From positions 868,001 through 932,000 of the forward strand of contig NZ_JBHULT010000006.1 in the NCBI RefSeq assembly GCF_042684505.1: 64,000 nt of DNA, in the 5' to 3' direction. The translations under genes and the position numbers were made by a program. Every line of letters begins with the position of its first letter. Within the stretch, counting starts at the first letter, position 1. Shown piece after piece: positions 56,041 to 64,000 of this stretch. The DNA is from Salinimicrobium flavum. GTDB lineage: Bacteria; Bacteroidota; Bacteroidia; Flavobacteriales; Flavobacteriaceae. The notes beneath the pieces are model-generated. The model ran no database searches. It had not been told where the DNA came from and saw only the letters and a list, made by a program, of their open reading frames with translations.

Positions 56041-59000
56041 TTGAGGCAGAACTACAATTATCGGGTTTCGCTTTCGGTTGCTTTTGCGCTTTTTTGTGCT
56101 CTTGCTGTTCCTTTTTCAGCCTCGTCCCAGGAGACTGAAACCCCTCAGGATACGACAAAGACCGGATATTCGCTGGGAAGGATAGAACTTCCCCGGCCCA
56201 ACAGCATCGTGGCTTCCTATAAGTACGACCCGGTGCTTGACCGCTATATCTACACCGAAACCCTTGGGAATTTTAATATTTCTGCCCCTCTTATCCTTAC
56301 TCCTGAAGAATACCGCGAACTGGTCATACAGGAGGAAATGCAGAATTATTTTCAGCAGAAGATTGACGCCATTTCCGGAAGGAAAGAAGGGTCTGAAGAT
56401 CAGCGGGATCTATTGCCCGGATTCTATGTGAACTCAGATTTCTTTCAAAATATTTTTGGTGGGGGTGATATCGAACTTATCCCACAGGGATCTGTGGCGC
56501 TTGATCTTGGAGTGCTGTATTCAAAAAGGGATAATCCGGCGTTCTCCCCACGTAACAGGAGCACCTTCACCTTTGATTTTGACCAGCGAATTCAGTTAAG
56601 TCTTCTTGGGAATATTGGGGAACGCCTCAAGGTTACTGCCAATTATGATACTGAATCTACCTTTGATTTCCAGAACCAGTTAAAACTGGAATATACCCCA
56701 ACCGAAGATGATATCATCCAGAAGATCGAGGTGGGGAACATTAATATGCCCCTCAATTCTGCCCTGATCCAGGGTGCGCAAAGCCTTTTTGGGGTAAAGA
56801 CAGAATTGCAATTCGGAAAAACCCGTATCACCGGGGTGTTCTCTGAACAAAAATCTGAACGTCGCACCGTAAATGTAGAAGGCGGTGCAACAGTACAGGA
56901 ATTTGAAAAATTTGCCATTGAGTATGATGAAAACCGTCACTTCTTCCTGGCGCACTACTTTAGGGACATCTATGATGAAGCCCTGGAAAATTACCCTTTT
57001 ATAAACTCCAATGTACAGATCACCAGGGTACAGGTTTGGGTAACCAACAGGACCAACAGCGTGCAAAACCTTACAGATGCAAGAAATGTGGTAGCTATAC
57101 AGGATCTTGGGGAAACTGCGGTAGAAGGGAACATTGGATTGGAAAATCCGCCTGCAGGATTCTTTAACCGTCCGCCGGGAGCCTATGCCGACAACCGCAA
57201 CAACGACTTCAATCCCTTTGGGATCACAGGTCCCGAAGAGTCTGTTCTTACCCCGGCCATTCGTGACATCGCAAGGGTAGGAAGTGGCTTTAGTGGCGTA
57301 CAGGTGTCTGAAGGTACAGATTATGTAAAGCTTGAAAACGCAAGGCAATTACGGCCATCTGAATACCGTCTTAATAGCCGGCTTGGATATATATCCCTTA
57401 ACCAAAGACTTGCCAGTGATGAGATCCTTGCAGTTGCCTTTCAATACACCGTAGGTGGAGAGGTCTACCAGGTAGGGGAATTTGCCAATGATGGGATCGA
57501 TGCTTCGGGAGGAACAGGAACCGAAACGGCTATCTCCCAGAACCTCGTGGTGAAACTGCTCAAAAGTTCGGTTACCAACGTCAATGAACCGGTGTGGGAC
57601 CTCATGATGAAGAATATTTATAACCTGGATGCCATGCAGCTGGAACGGGAGGACTTCAGAATGAATATCGTATATACAGATCCTCAGCCGTTAAACTATA
57701 TTACAGGGGTAGACGGCGAGCCCCTGCCCGAAGATGTGGAGGAGACTACCCTGTTAAGGGTTTTTAATCTTGATAACCTTAACATCAACGGAGATCCTAT
57801 TATAGGGGGAGACGGATTCTTTGATTTTGTACCGGGGATCACTATAGACCAGGAGACGGGTAGCGTAATTTTCACCTCTGTTGAGCCTTTTGGGGAATAC
57901 CTGTTCAGGAAACTTGACCCCAACCCCAATACAGGTACTGAAGATTACAATATCCCTGAAACCTATAATGCCAACCAGGAAAAATACGTATTCAGATCCC
58001 TCTATAACACCACCAAGACACAGGCAGAACAACTGCAGGCAGATAAGAACAAATTCCAGTTAAGGGGGCGCTATAAATCCTCTAACGTTGAAGGGATCCC
58101 CATAGGGGCATTCAATGTTCCCCAGGGATCTGTAACGGTGACCGCGGGAGGCCGTGTTTTGCAGGAAGGGGTTGATTACGTAGTGAACTACCAGTTTGGA
58201 AGGGTACAGATCCTGGATGAAGCCTTGCTGGCATCCAATATTCCAATCCAGGTGTCTACTGAAAATAACGCCCTTTTTGGACAGCAGACAAAACGTTTTA
58301 CCGGGATCAATGTGGAACATCAGTTCAACGAGAATTTTCTCATTGGAGGTACCTATTTAAACCTTAATGAACGGCCACTAACCCAAAAATCCAATTACAG
58401 CTACGAGCCTATAAACAATACCATTTTTGGACTTAATTTGAATTATTCCACTGAGGTTCCCTTCCTCACCAGAATGGTGAACAAACTGCCCAACATTGAT
58501 ACAGATGTTATTTCAAATCTTTCCCTTAGAGGGGAAGTTGCCTATTTATTGCCCGGGGCACCAAAGGGTAATGAATTTGGCGGAAGGGCTACCACTTATG
58601 TTGACGATTTTGAGGCTGCACAAACTTCTATATCCATTGATAATCCATTGGGCTGGGAATTGTCAAGTGTACCCTTAGGCTTTGGAGGAGAACTCGGGAA
58701 CGGCGACCTGGCAACAGGATATAAAAGGGCAAAACTGGCGTGGTATAGTATAGATCCTATTTTCTACGGAAGCAGCAGACCATCCGGAATAGATGACTCA
58801 GATCTTTCCAGTTATGCTACGCGAAGGGTGTTCTTAGACGAGATCTTTCCGAATGTTGATGTGGTGCAGGGGCAATCACAGGTACTGTATACCATGGACC
58901 TTGCTTATTATCCAGGCATCCGTGGACCTTATAACTTCAATCCCGCCACGGCAGGTAGTAATACCCTGCCTAACCCCGCCGACAATTTTGGGGGGATCAC

Positions 59001-62000
59001 CCGCGCCCTCAATTCCACGAACTTTGAACAAAGCAATGTGGAGTATATTGAATTCTGGATGATGGACCCGTTCATATATGAGCAAAATACCAATAACAGC
59101 GGAGGGAGCCTGGTCTTTAACCTTGGGAACATTTCCGAAGATGTGCTGAAGGACGGTCGAAAACAATATGAGAACGGACTTCCTCCTGACGGAAGCGATC
59201 TGAACACCACAACTACAGAGTTTGGGAAAGTTCCTTCCAACCAGTCCCTTATCTATGCATTTAATACTGAAGGAGAAGAGCGTGTCAATCAGGATGTAGG
59301 TTACGACGGGTTACAGGATCCTGAAGAAGCGGTTAAATTTCCCGCTTTTGCCAACCTCCCCGATCCCTCTGCTGATAATTACAATTACTATTTGAATGCC
59401 TCGGGAAGTATCTTGCAACGCTATGCAGATTACAATGGAATGGAAGGAAATTCCCCGCCGACTGTTACCAATACCAACAGGGGAAACACCACTTTACCGA
59501 CTACTGAAGACATCAACCGTGACAACACCATGAATACGGTTGACAGTTATTTTGAATATGAAGTGCCGGTCTTTCCGGGTATGAACCCAGACAACAGCCG
59601 GTATATAACCGATGTGAAACAGTTCAATACCACCCTTCCAAACGGCCGCGAACTTCCGGTAAGGTGGTTGCAGTTCAAGATCCCGGTATTTGAACCAACC
59701 GATGCAAAAGGAGGGATTGGTGATTTCAGGTCGATACGGTTCATGAGAATGTACCTTACAGATTTTGAGGAACCAACCGTCTTGCGTTTCGGCACCATGG
59801 ACCTGGTGCGGGGGGATTACAGACGATATACCCAAACCCTTGATCCCGATAAATCTGATCCTGCCACAGAACCCACCTCTTTTCAGGTAGCAGCGGTGAG
59901 TATTGAAGAGAATGAAAATCGTCAGCCCATACCCTATGTACTTCCTCCGGGGGTAGAAAGGGAAGAACTGCAAAATAACAATACAAGGATCCGTCAGAAT
60001 GAGCAGTCACTTTCCCTTTCGGTCTGTGAGCTGGAACCTCAGGATTCCCGGGCAGTTTACAAGAATTTCCAGCTGGACATGAGGCAGTACAAGAACCTTG
60101 AAATGTTCCTGCATGCCGAATCAATCGTAAACCGTCCTGCCCTTGCTGAAGGGGAACTGGTAGCCTTTCTTAGAATAGGAACAGACTTCACCGATAATTA
60201 CTACCAGGTGGAAATACCATTGAAGCCCACCCAGTTTGGTGCAGCAAGTTCATCAGAGATCTGGCCCGATGAGAACCGCATGAACCTGCCGCTGGAACTG
60301 CTGCAGGAAGTGAAGGCGCTGGTTATTGGTGATCCTTCCTATCTTTCTTCTGAACTCAACTTTTTTACCGAAGAAGGCTTGCCCGTAGATGCCGATGATC
60401 CTTATGAAATGGGAAAACTAAGGTTAGGGATAAAAGGAAATCCAAGCTTCGGGAACATCAGGATGATGATGCTTGGATTAAAGAACGGGCTTCCTAAAAG
60501 TAATGCCCGTGACCTCTGCGGAGAGGTGTGGTTCAATGAACTCCGACTTTCTGAACTCAACAATGAAGGAGGCTGGGCAGCTATTGTGAACATGGATGCC
60601 AACATTGCAGATTTTGCCAACCTTTCTGCAACGGGAAGAAGGAGCACAGTTGGTTTTGGAGCCATCGAACAGGGGCCAAACCAAAGGAGCAGGGAAGACC
60701 TTCAACAATACGATTTTGTAAGTAATCTGAATATGGGGCAATTGCTTCCTCCTGATTGGGGACTTAGAATTCCCGTTAGTTATAGTATTGGGGAGGAATT
60801 GATCACTCCAAAATACGATCCCGAATTCCTGGATCTTGAACTGCAGACCGTTCTTGACAATGCGGCCACACCAGAGATAAGAGAGGACATTAAAGAAAGG
60901 GCAGAGAATTATACCAAACGTCAAAGCATAAATGTAATTGGCCTTAGAAAAGAAAGGACAGGAGAAGGTAAACCCATGCCTTATGATGTTGAGAATATTA
61001 CTGTTTCAGGAAGCTATAACCAGGTAGATCACAGGGATTTCGAGATCGAGGATGCTTTTGATCAGAATGTAAGGTTGGGGGCTACCTATGATTATACTTT
61101 CGCGCCGCTTTCAATAGAACCTCTCAAAAATATCACGGCTTTAGACAGTAGCGCCTATTTTGCACTGTTGAGGGATATCAATTTTAATGTTTTTCCTTCC
61201 ACTATTTCTGCCAGTTCAACGATCTTCAGGCAGTATAATGAACAAACCTTCAGGGAGATCAATCTTCCCCCGGGATTCCTCAACGGAATTCCTACGTTAT
61301 ACCAGCGAAATTTTCTTTTTGACTGGCAATACACCATCAATTACAATTTCACAAAAAGCCTTAGCCTTAACTTTGATTCCAGTACCAACCGAATTGTAAG
61401 GAACTACCTGGATGAGGAAAACAGGCCCGATACTACGACCGGTGTTTGGGATGGGTTTTTCAATACGGGTATCCCTAACCAGCATTTCCAGTCACTGCAA
61501 GTGAACTATAAGCTGCCACTTGACAAGTTGCCGGTACTCAGCTTTATTAACGCCACCTATTCCTATACAGGGAACTTCCAATGGGACAGGGGTTCAGAAA
61601 TGTTCAGAATCCTTGATGAGGTACCCGATCTTGGGAACAGTGTTCAAAATTCAAATTCCCATAAAATCAATGCAAACCTGGAAATGCAGACTTTGTACGA
61701 TTACGTGGGCCTTAAGAAACGCACGCCACAGGATGCCGGCGAAACCATCAGGGAAAGGAGCAGGGAAGTTCCAACCCTTGAACCGGCTAAACCCGGGACT
61801 CCCGCTGAGGAAGAATCTGACAGGTTGAGTACCGGTGACAAGACGTACAATACTTTTATAGGTCTGGTGACTGCCATCAAAAAGATCCAGGTCAACTACC
61901 AGGAAAACAATGGAATCTTTCTTCCAGGCTACACCAATGATATAGGATTTATGGGCACCTGGAAACCTACTTTTGGGTTTACACTGGGGAGCCAGGAGGA

Positions 62001-63183
62001 TGTACGGTACATGGCCGCCCGTAAAGGCTGGCTTACCTTGTACCAGGATTTCAATCAACAGTATACTGAGGTGGAGAATGAACAGCTGGGAATAAATGCA
62101 TCGCTCACCCTTATCCCTGATCTTACCGTTGAAGTGACTGCAGGGAGAATGTACTCAGAAACCTTTTCAGAAAATTATCGTGTTCAAAATGACCTGTACA
62201 TGCCGCTTACCCCGGTAACCTATGGAAACTTCAATATTTCTACTATTCTTATAAAGAGCGCTTTCAATGAAAGCACGGCAGAGTCTTCCGCAATATTTCA
62301 GGAGTTCAGGGAAAACAGGTTGATCATCGCTCGCAGGCTTGCAGAAGAGAGAGGATTCGATCCTAATGTCACTGATGCAGACGGATACCCGGTTGGTTTC
62401 GGAAAAGGCAGTCAGGATGTCTTACTCCCTGCCTTCCTTGCCGCATATTCGGGAACAGATGCAGACAATATAAAACTTGGAGCTTTCAGGGACTTTCCTC
62501 TGCCCAACTGGAATCTTAAGTATACGGGACTCATGCGTCTGCCGTGGTTCAAGAAAAATTTTAAACGTTTCTCCATAAATCACGGTTACTCCTCGGGCTA
62601 TACCATCAACCAGTTCCAGAGCAACCTTGATTATGACCCCGAAAATCCTCTTGCCATAGACCAGGCCGGAAATTATAAAAGTGAGACCCTTTTTTCCAAT
62701 GTCAATTTAACCGAGCAGTTTAGTCCGCTGGTAAGAATAGACCTGGAAATGACGAATTCGGTGAAGATCCTGGCAGATGTTCAAAAAGACCGTGCCCTGG
62801 CATTAAGTTTTGACAATAATCTCATGACCGAGATCAACGGGAACCAATACACCCTGGGTCTTGGATACAGGATACAGGATCTCAGATTTACCACTATGGT
62901 TGGGGGCAGGCAACGTATTCTGGCCAGTGACCTGAACTTTAAGGCAGATATTTCCTATCGTCACAATGAGACCGTAATAAGATATCTGGATGTGGACAAC
63001 AACCAGGTGACCGCCGGACAGGATATCTGGGCGATCAATTTTTCAGCAGATTATGCCCTTTCGAAGAACCTGACTGCTCTGGTTTATTACGACCACAGCT
63101 TCTCAGAGTATGCGGTTTCCACCGCATTCCCGCAAACCACCATAAGGTCTGGTATAACTTTGCGTTATAACTTCGGAAATTAA
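56041..63183 (+). CDS. sprA: Cell surface protein SprA, type 9 secretion translocon
   Basis: 2380 residues, the family's usual size. The start is TTG at 56041, giving a signal peptide (RQNYNYRVSLSVAFALFCALAVPFSAS). The protein is a giant outer-membrane beta-barrel: repeated strands such as TFDFDQRIQLSLLGNIGERLKVTANYDTES, ITGVFSEQKSER and the C-terminal series (LGLGYRIQDLRFT, FSADYALSKNLTALVYYDHSFSEYA, FPQTTIRSGITLRYNFGN). SprA forms the exit channel of the type 9 secretion system and is needed for gliding in Flavobacterium. Contains an internal duplicated SprA_N-type region. 60 bp before gcvH, which has its own promoter. Confidence 0.96.
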   Translation: MRQNYNYRVSLSVAFALFCALAVPFSASSQETETPQDTTKTGYSLGRIELPRPNSIVASYKYDPVLDRYIYTETLGNFNISAPLILTPEEYRELVIQEEMQNYFQQKIDAISGRKEGSEDQRDLLPGFYVNSDFFQNIFGGGDIELIPQGSVALDLGVLYSKRDNPAFSPRNRSTFTFDFDQRIQLSLLGNIGERLKVTANYDTESTFDFQNQLKLEYTPTEDDIIQKIEVGNINMPLNSALIQGAQSLFGVKTELQFGKTRITGVFSEQKSERRTVNVEGGATVQEFEKFAIEYDENRHFFLAHYFRDIYDEALENYPFINSNVQITRVQVWVTNRTNSVQNLTDARNVVAIQDLGETAVEGNIGLENPPAGFFNRPPGAYADNRNNDFNPFGITGPEESVLTPAIRDIARVGSGFSGVQVSEGTDYVKLENARQLRPSEYRLNSRLGYISLNQRLASDEILAVAFQYTVGGEVYQVGEFANDGIDASGGTGTETAISQNLVVKLLKSSVTNVNEPVWDLMMKNIYNLDAMQLEREDFRMNIVYTDPQPLNYITGVDGEPLPEDVEETTLLRVFNLDNLNINGDPIIGGDGFFDFVPGITIDQETGSVIFTSVEPFGEYLFRKLDPNPNTGTEDYNIPETYNANQEKYVFRSLYNTTKTQAEQLQADKNKFQLRGRYKSSNVEGIPIGAFNVPQGSVTVTAGGRVLQEGVDYVVNYQFGRVQILDEALLASNIPIQVSTENNALFGQQTKRFTGINVEHQFNENFLIGGTYLNLNERPLTQKSNYSYEPINNTIFGLNLNYSTEVPFLTRMVNKLPNIDTDVISNLSLRGEVAYLLPGAPKGNEFGGRATTYVDDFEAAQTSISIDNPLGWELSSVPLGFGGELGNGDLATGYKRAKLAWYSIDPIFYGSSRPSGIDDSDLSSYATRRVFLDEIFPNVDVVQGQSQVLYTMDLAYYPGIRGPYNFNPATAGSNTLPNPADNFGGITRALNSTNFEQSNVEYIEFWMMDPFIYEQNTNNSGGSLVFNLGNISEDVLKDGRKQYENGLPPDGSDLNTTTTEFGKVPSNQSLIYAFNTEGEERVNQDVGYDGLQDPEEAVKFPAFANLPDPSADNYNYYLNASGSILQRYADYNGMEGNSPPTVTNTNRGNTTLPTTEDINRDNTMNTVDSYFEYEVPVFPGMNPDNSRYITDVKQFNTTLPNGRELPVRWLQFKIPVFEPTDAKGGIGDFRSIRFMRMYLTDFEEPTVLRFGTMDLVRGDYRRYTQTLDPDKSDPATEPTSFQVAAVSIEENENRQPIPYVLPPGVEREELQNNNTRIRQNEQSLSLSVCELEPQDSRAVYKNFQLDMRQYKNLEMFLHAESIVNRPALAEGELVAFLRIGTDFTDNYYQVEIPLKPTQFGAASSSEIWPDENRMNLPLELLQEVKALVIGDPSYLSSELNFFTEEGLPVDADDPYEMGKLRLGIKGNPSFGNIRMMMLGLKNGLPKSNARDLCGEVWFNELRLSELNNEGGWAAIVNMDANIADFANLSATGRRSTVGFGAIEQGPNQRSREDLQQYDFVSNLNMGQLLPPDWGLRIPVSYSIGEELITPKYDPEFLDLELQTVLDNAATPEIREDIKERAENYTKRQSINVIGLRKERTGEGKPMPYDVENITVSGSYNQVDHRDFEIEDAFDQNVRLGATYDYTFAPLSIEPLKNITALDSSAYFALLRDINFNVFPSTISASSTIFRQYNEQTFREINLPPGFLNGIPTLYQRNFLFDWQYTINYNFTKSLSLNFDSSTNRIVRNYLDEENRPDTTTGVWDGFFNTGIPNQHFQSLQVNYKLPLDKLPVLSFINATYSYTGNFQWDRGSEMFRILDEVPDLGNSVQNSNSHKINANLEMQTLYDYVGLKKRTPQDAGETIRERSREVPTLEPAKPGTPAEEESDRLSTGDKTYNTFIGLVTAIKKIQVNYQENNGIFLPGYTNDIGFMGTWKPTFGFTLGSQEDVRYMAARKGWLTLYQDFNQQYTEVENEQLGINASLTLIPDLTVEVTAGRMYSETFSENYRVQNDLYMPLTPVTYGNFNISTILIKSAFNESTAESSAIFQEFRENRLIIARRLAEERGFDPNVTDADGYPVGFGKGSQDVLLPAFLAAYSGTDADNIKLGAFRDFPLPNWNLKYTGLMRLPWFKKNFKRFSINHGYSSGYTINQFQSNLDYDPENPLAIDQAGNYKSETLFSNVNLTEQFSPLVRIDLEMTNSVKILADVQKDRALALSFDNNLMTEINGNQYTLGLGYRIQDLRFTTMVGGRQRILASDLNFKADISYRHNETVIRYLDVDNNQVTAGQDIWAINFSADYALSKNLTALVYYDHSFSEYAVSTAFPQTTIRSGITLRYNFGN

Positions 63184-63192
63184 CAAATGCTG

Positions 63193-63223
63193 TTTGAACA
63201 AAAGAATTAAAAATTTAACTTTG
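63193..63223 (+). promoter_or_regulatory. Promoter of gcvH
   Basis: TTTG (63193-63196), 19 nt, TAACTTTG (63216-63223): a textbook Bacteroidota promoter, 20 nt before the gcvH ATG. Confidence 0.75.
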
Positions 63224-63243
63224 CCATACTAAATAACTAGCCA

Positions 63244-63624
63244 ATGAAAGTTCCAAAAGATTTAAAGTACACCAATGATCACGAATGGGTGAAAATTGAA
63301 GGAGATATTGCCACTGTTGGTATTACCGATTTTGCCCAGGGAGAATTAGGGGATATTGTTTATGTTGAGGTTGAGACCGTAAATGAAACTCTTGACAGAG
63401 AAGAGGTCTTTGGTACGGTTGAAGCAGTGAAAACGGTGTCAGACCTTTTCGCGCCTCTTTCCGGAGAGATCATAGAATTTAATGAAAGCCTGGAGGATGA
63501 ACCTGAAAAGGTGAATTCAGATCCATATGGAGAAGGATGGATGGTGAAGATAAAATTCACTGACGCGTCAGAGGTCGATGACCTTTTAACTGCAGAAGAG
63601 TATACTGAAGTTATTGAAGGCTAG
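63244..63624 (+). CDS. gcvH: Glycine cleavage system H protein
   Basis: 126 residues. Lipoyl domain with the attachment lysine K63 in GTVEAVKTVSDLFAP; other family blocks are YTNDHEWVKIEGDIATVGITDFAQGELGDIVYVE and the C-terminal NSDPYGEGWMVKIK. Carries the aminomethyl group between the P, T and L proteins; no other gcv gene is in the window. Its last codons overlap the start of the VanZ-like gene. Confidence 0.97.
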   Translation: MKVPKDLKYTNDHEWVKIEGDIATVGITDFAQGELGDIVYVEVETVNETLDREEVFGTVEAVKTVSDLFAPLSGEIIEFNESLEDEPEKVNSDPYGEGWMVKIKFTDASEVDDLLTAEEYTEVIEG

Positions 63625-64000
63625 ACTTCTTTTTTTTATTCCCGCATTTGTCTATACCCTGGGGATCCTTTACCTGTCCCTCATTAATCTAACCGATACA
63701 CCGGTAAAAGATCTGGGGGTGAGTGATAAAGTTATGCATGCCGGCGCTTATTTTGGCCTCGGATTTATCTGGATGTTCTTTGCACTAATGAATTATCCGG
63801 AAAAAGGATTTTTTAAGAGATTACTGTTTATAATAATCGCTTCTATCATATTTGGCATTTTTATTGAGGTTCTTCAGGATAGTTTAACAACTTACCGCGA
63901 ACTCGATTTTTACGATATCTTTGCAAATAGTATTGGGGTTTTGGCGGCAGGAATTTTAGTATGGCTCATAAAGGATTCTCTAATCAGGTTAAAAGCTAAG
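63614..64000 (+). CDS. VanZ-like membrane protein (partial, runs off the window)
   Basis: 129 codons seen, open at the window end. The start is TTG at 63614 (LKARLLFFIPAFVYTLGILYLSL), overlapping the gcvH end by 11 bp, so likely translationally coupled. VanZ-like pattern: SDKVMHAGAYFGLGFIWMFF, FGIFIEVLQDSLTTYRELDFYDIFANSIGVLAAGIL. Four helices. The gcvH-vanZ gene pair is common in Flavobacteriaceae. Function unknown (resembles the teicoplanin-resistance accessory VanZ only by fold). Confidence 0.85.
   Translation, partial: MKARLLFFIPAFVYTLGILYLSLINLTDTPVKDLGVSDKVMHAGAYFGLGFIWMFFALMNYPEKGFFKRLLFIIIASIIFGIFIEVLQDSLTTYRELDFYDIFANSIGVLAAGILVWLIKDSLIRLKAK

Overview
The window comes from a marine-type flavobacterium (Bacteroidota). 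Evidence: rimP-nusA-infB, the Alternative Complex III operon actABCDEF followed by coxBA and ruvB, the gliding/type 9 secretion gene sprA, maeB, qNOR-type norB, and promoters of the Bacteroidota form (-33 TTTG, -7 TAnnTTTG). Most of the right-hand 50 kb is ordinary chromosome.

Positions 1409-13148 are the unusual part. They hold an integron-like array of 19 small cassettes. Nearly every cassette carries one minus-strand gene followed at its 3' side by a structured 121-129 bp site of attC type. Each site runs from a GTT core (R'') to an AAC core (R') on the + strand, and the start of each cassette is complementary to the R'' end of the same cassette, which is the hallmark of integron cassettes. 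The array abuts a tyrosine recombinase (13176-14366) that has all catalytic residues but lacks the insertion that defines integron integrases. It is transcribed toward and in the same direction as the cassettes. The cassette-end complementarity is longer than the usual 7 bp (typically 10 bp), followed by a nearly invariant mismatch at position 11. Cassette products are small membrane proteins, lipoproteins, two HEPN-motif proteins, DUF4238, DUF5063, a zinc ribbon and a Coa1-like protein. Three cassettes have no convincing gene.

14448-27021 (minus strand) is a low-oxygen/nitrosative-stress region: ccoI copper ATPase, a heme-copper-oxidase-like membrane protein, quinol-type norB, the iron-sulfur repair protein Ric, two universal stress proteins, and a PAS histidine kinase with an unusual response regulator (REC fused to a Crp/Fnr module). 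The intergenic stretch 16818-17478 carries dispersed and direct repeats.

27114-45422 is housekeeping: rimP-nusA-infB with a terminator-like hairpin in its leader, a SPOR protein, the complete ACIII-cytochrome oxidase operon (quinol to oxygen electron transfer) and ruvB. 45437-49161 is more accessory: a REP-associated transposase bracketed by palindromes, a cytochrome P450 and a flavin oxidoreductase. 49190-64000 is again core: queG, a TonB-like protein divergent from a periplasmic trehalase, maeB, ruvA, sprA, gcvH and the start of a VanZ-like gene that runs off the window.
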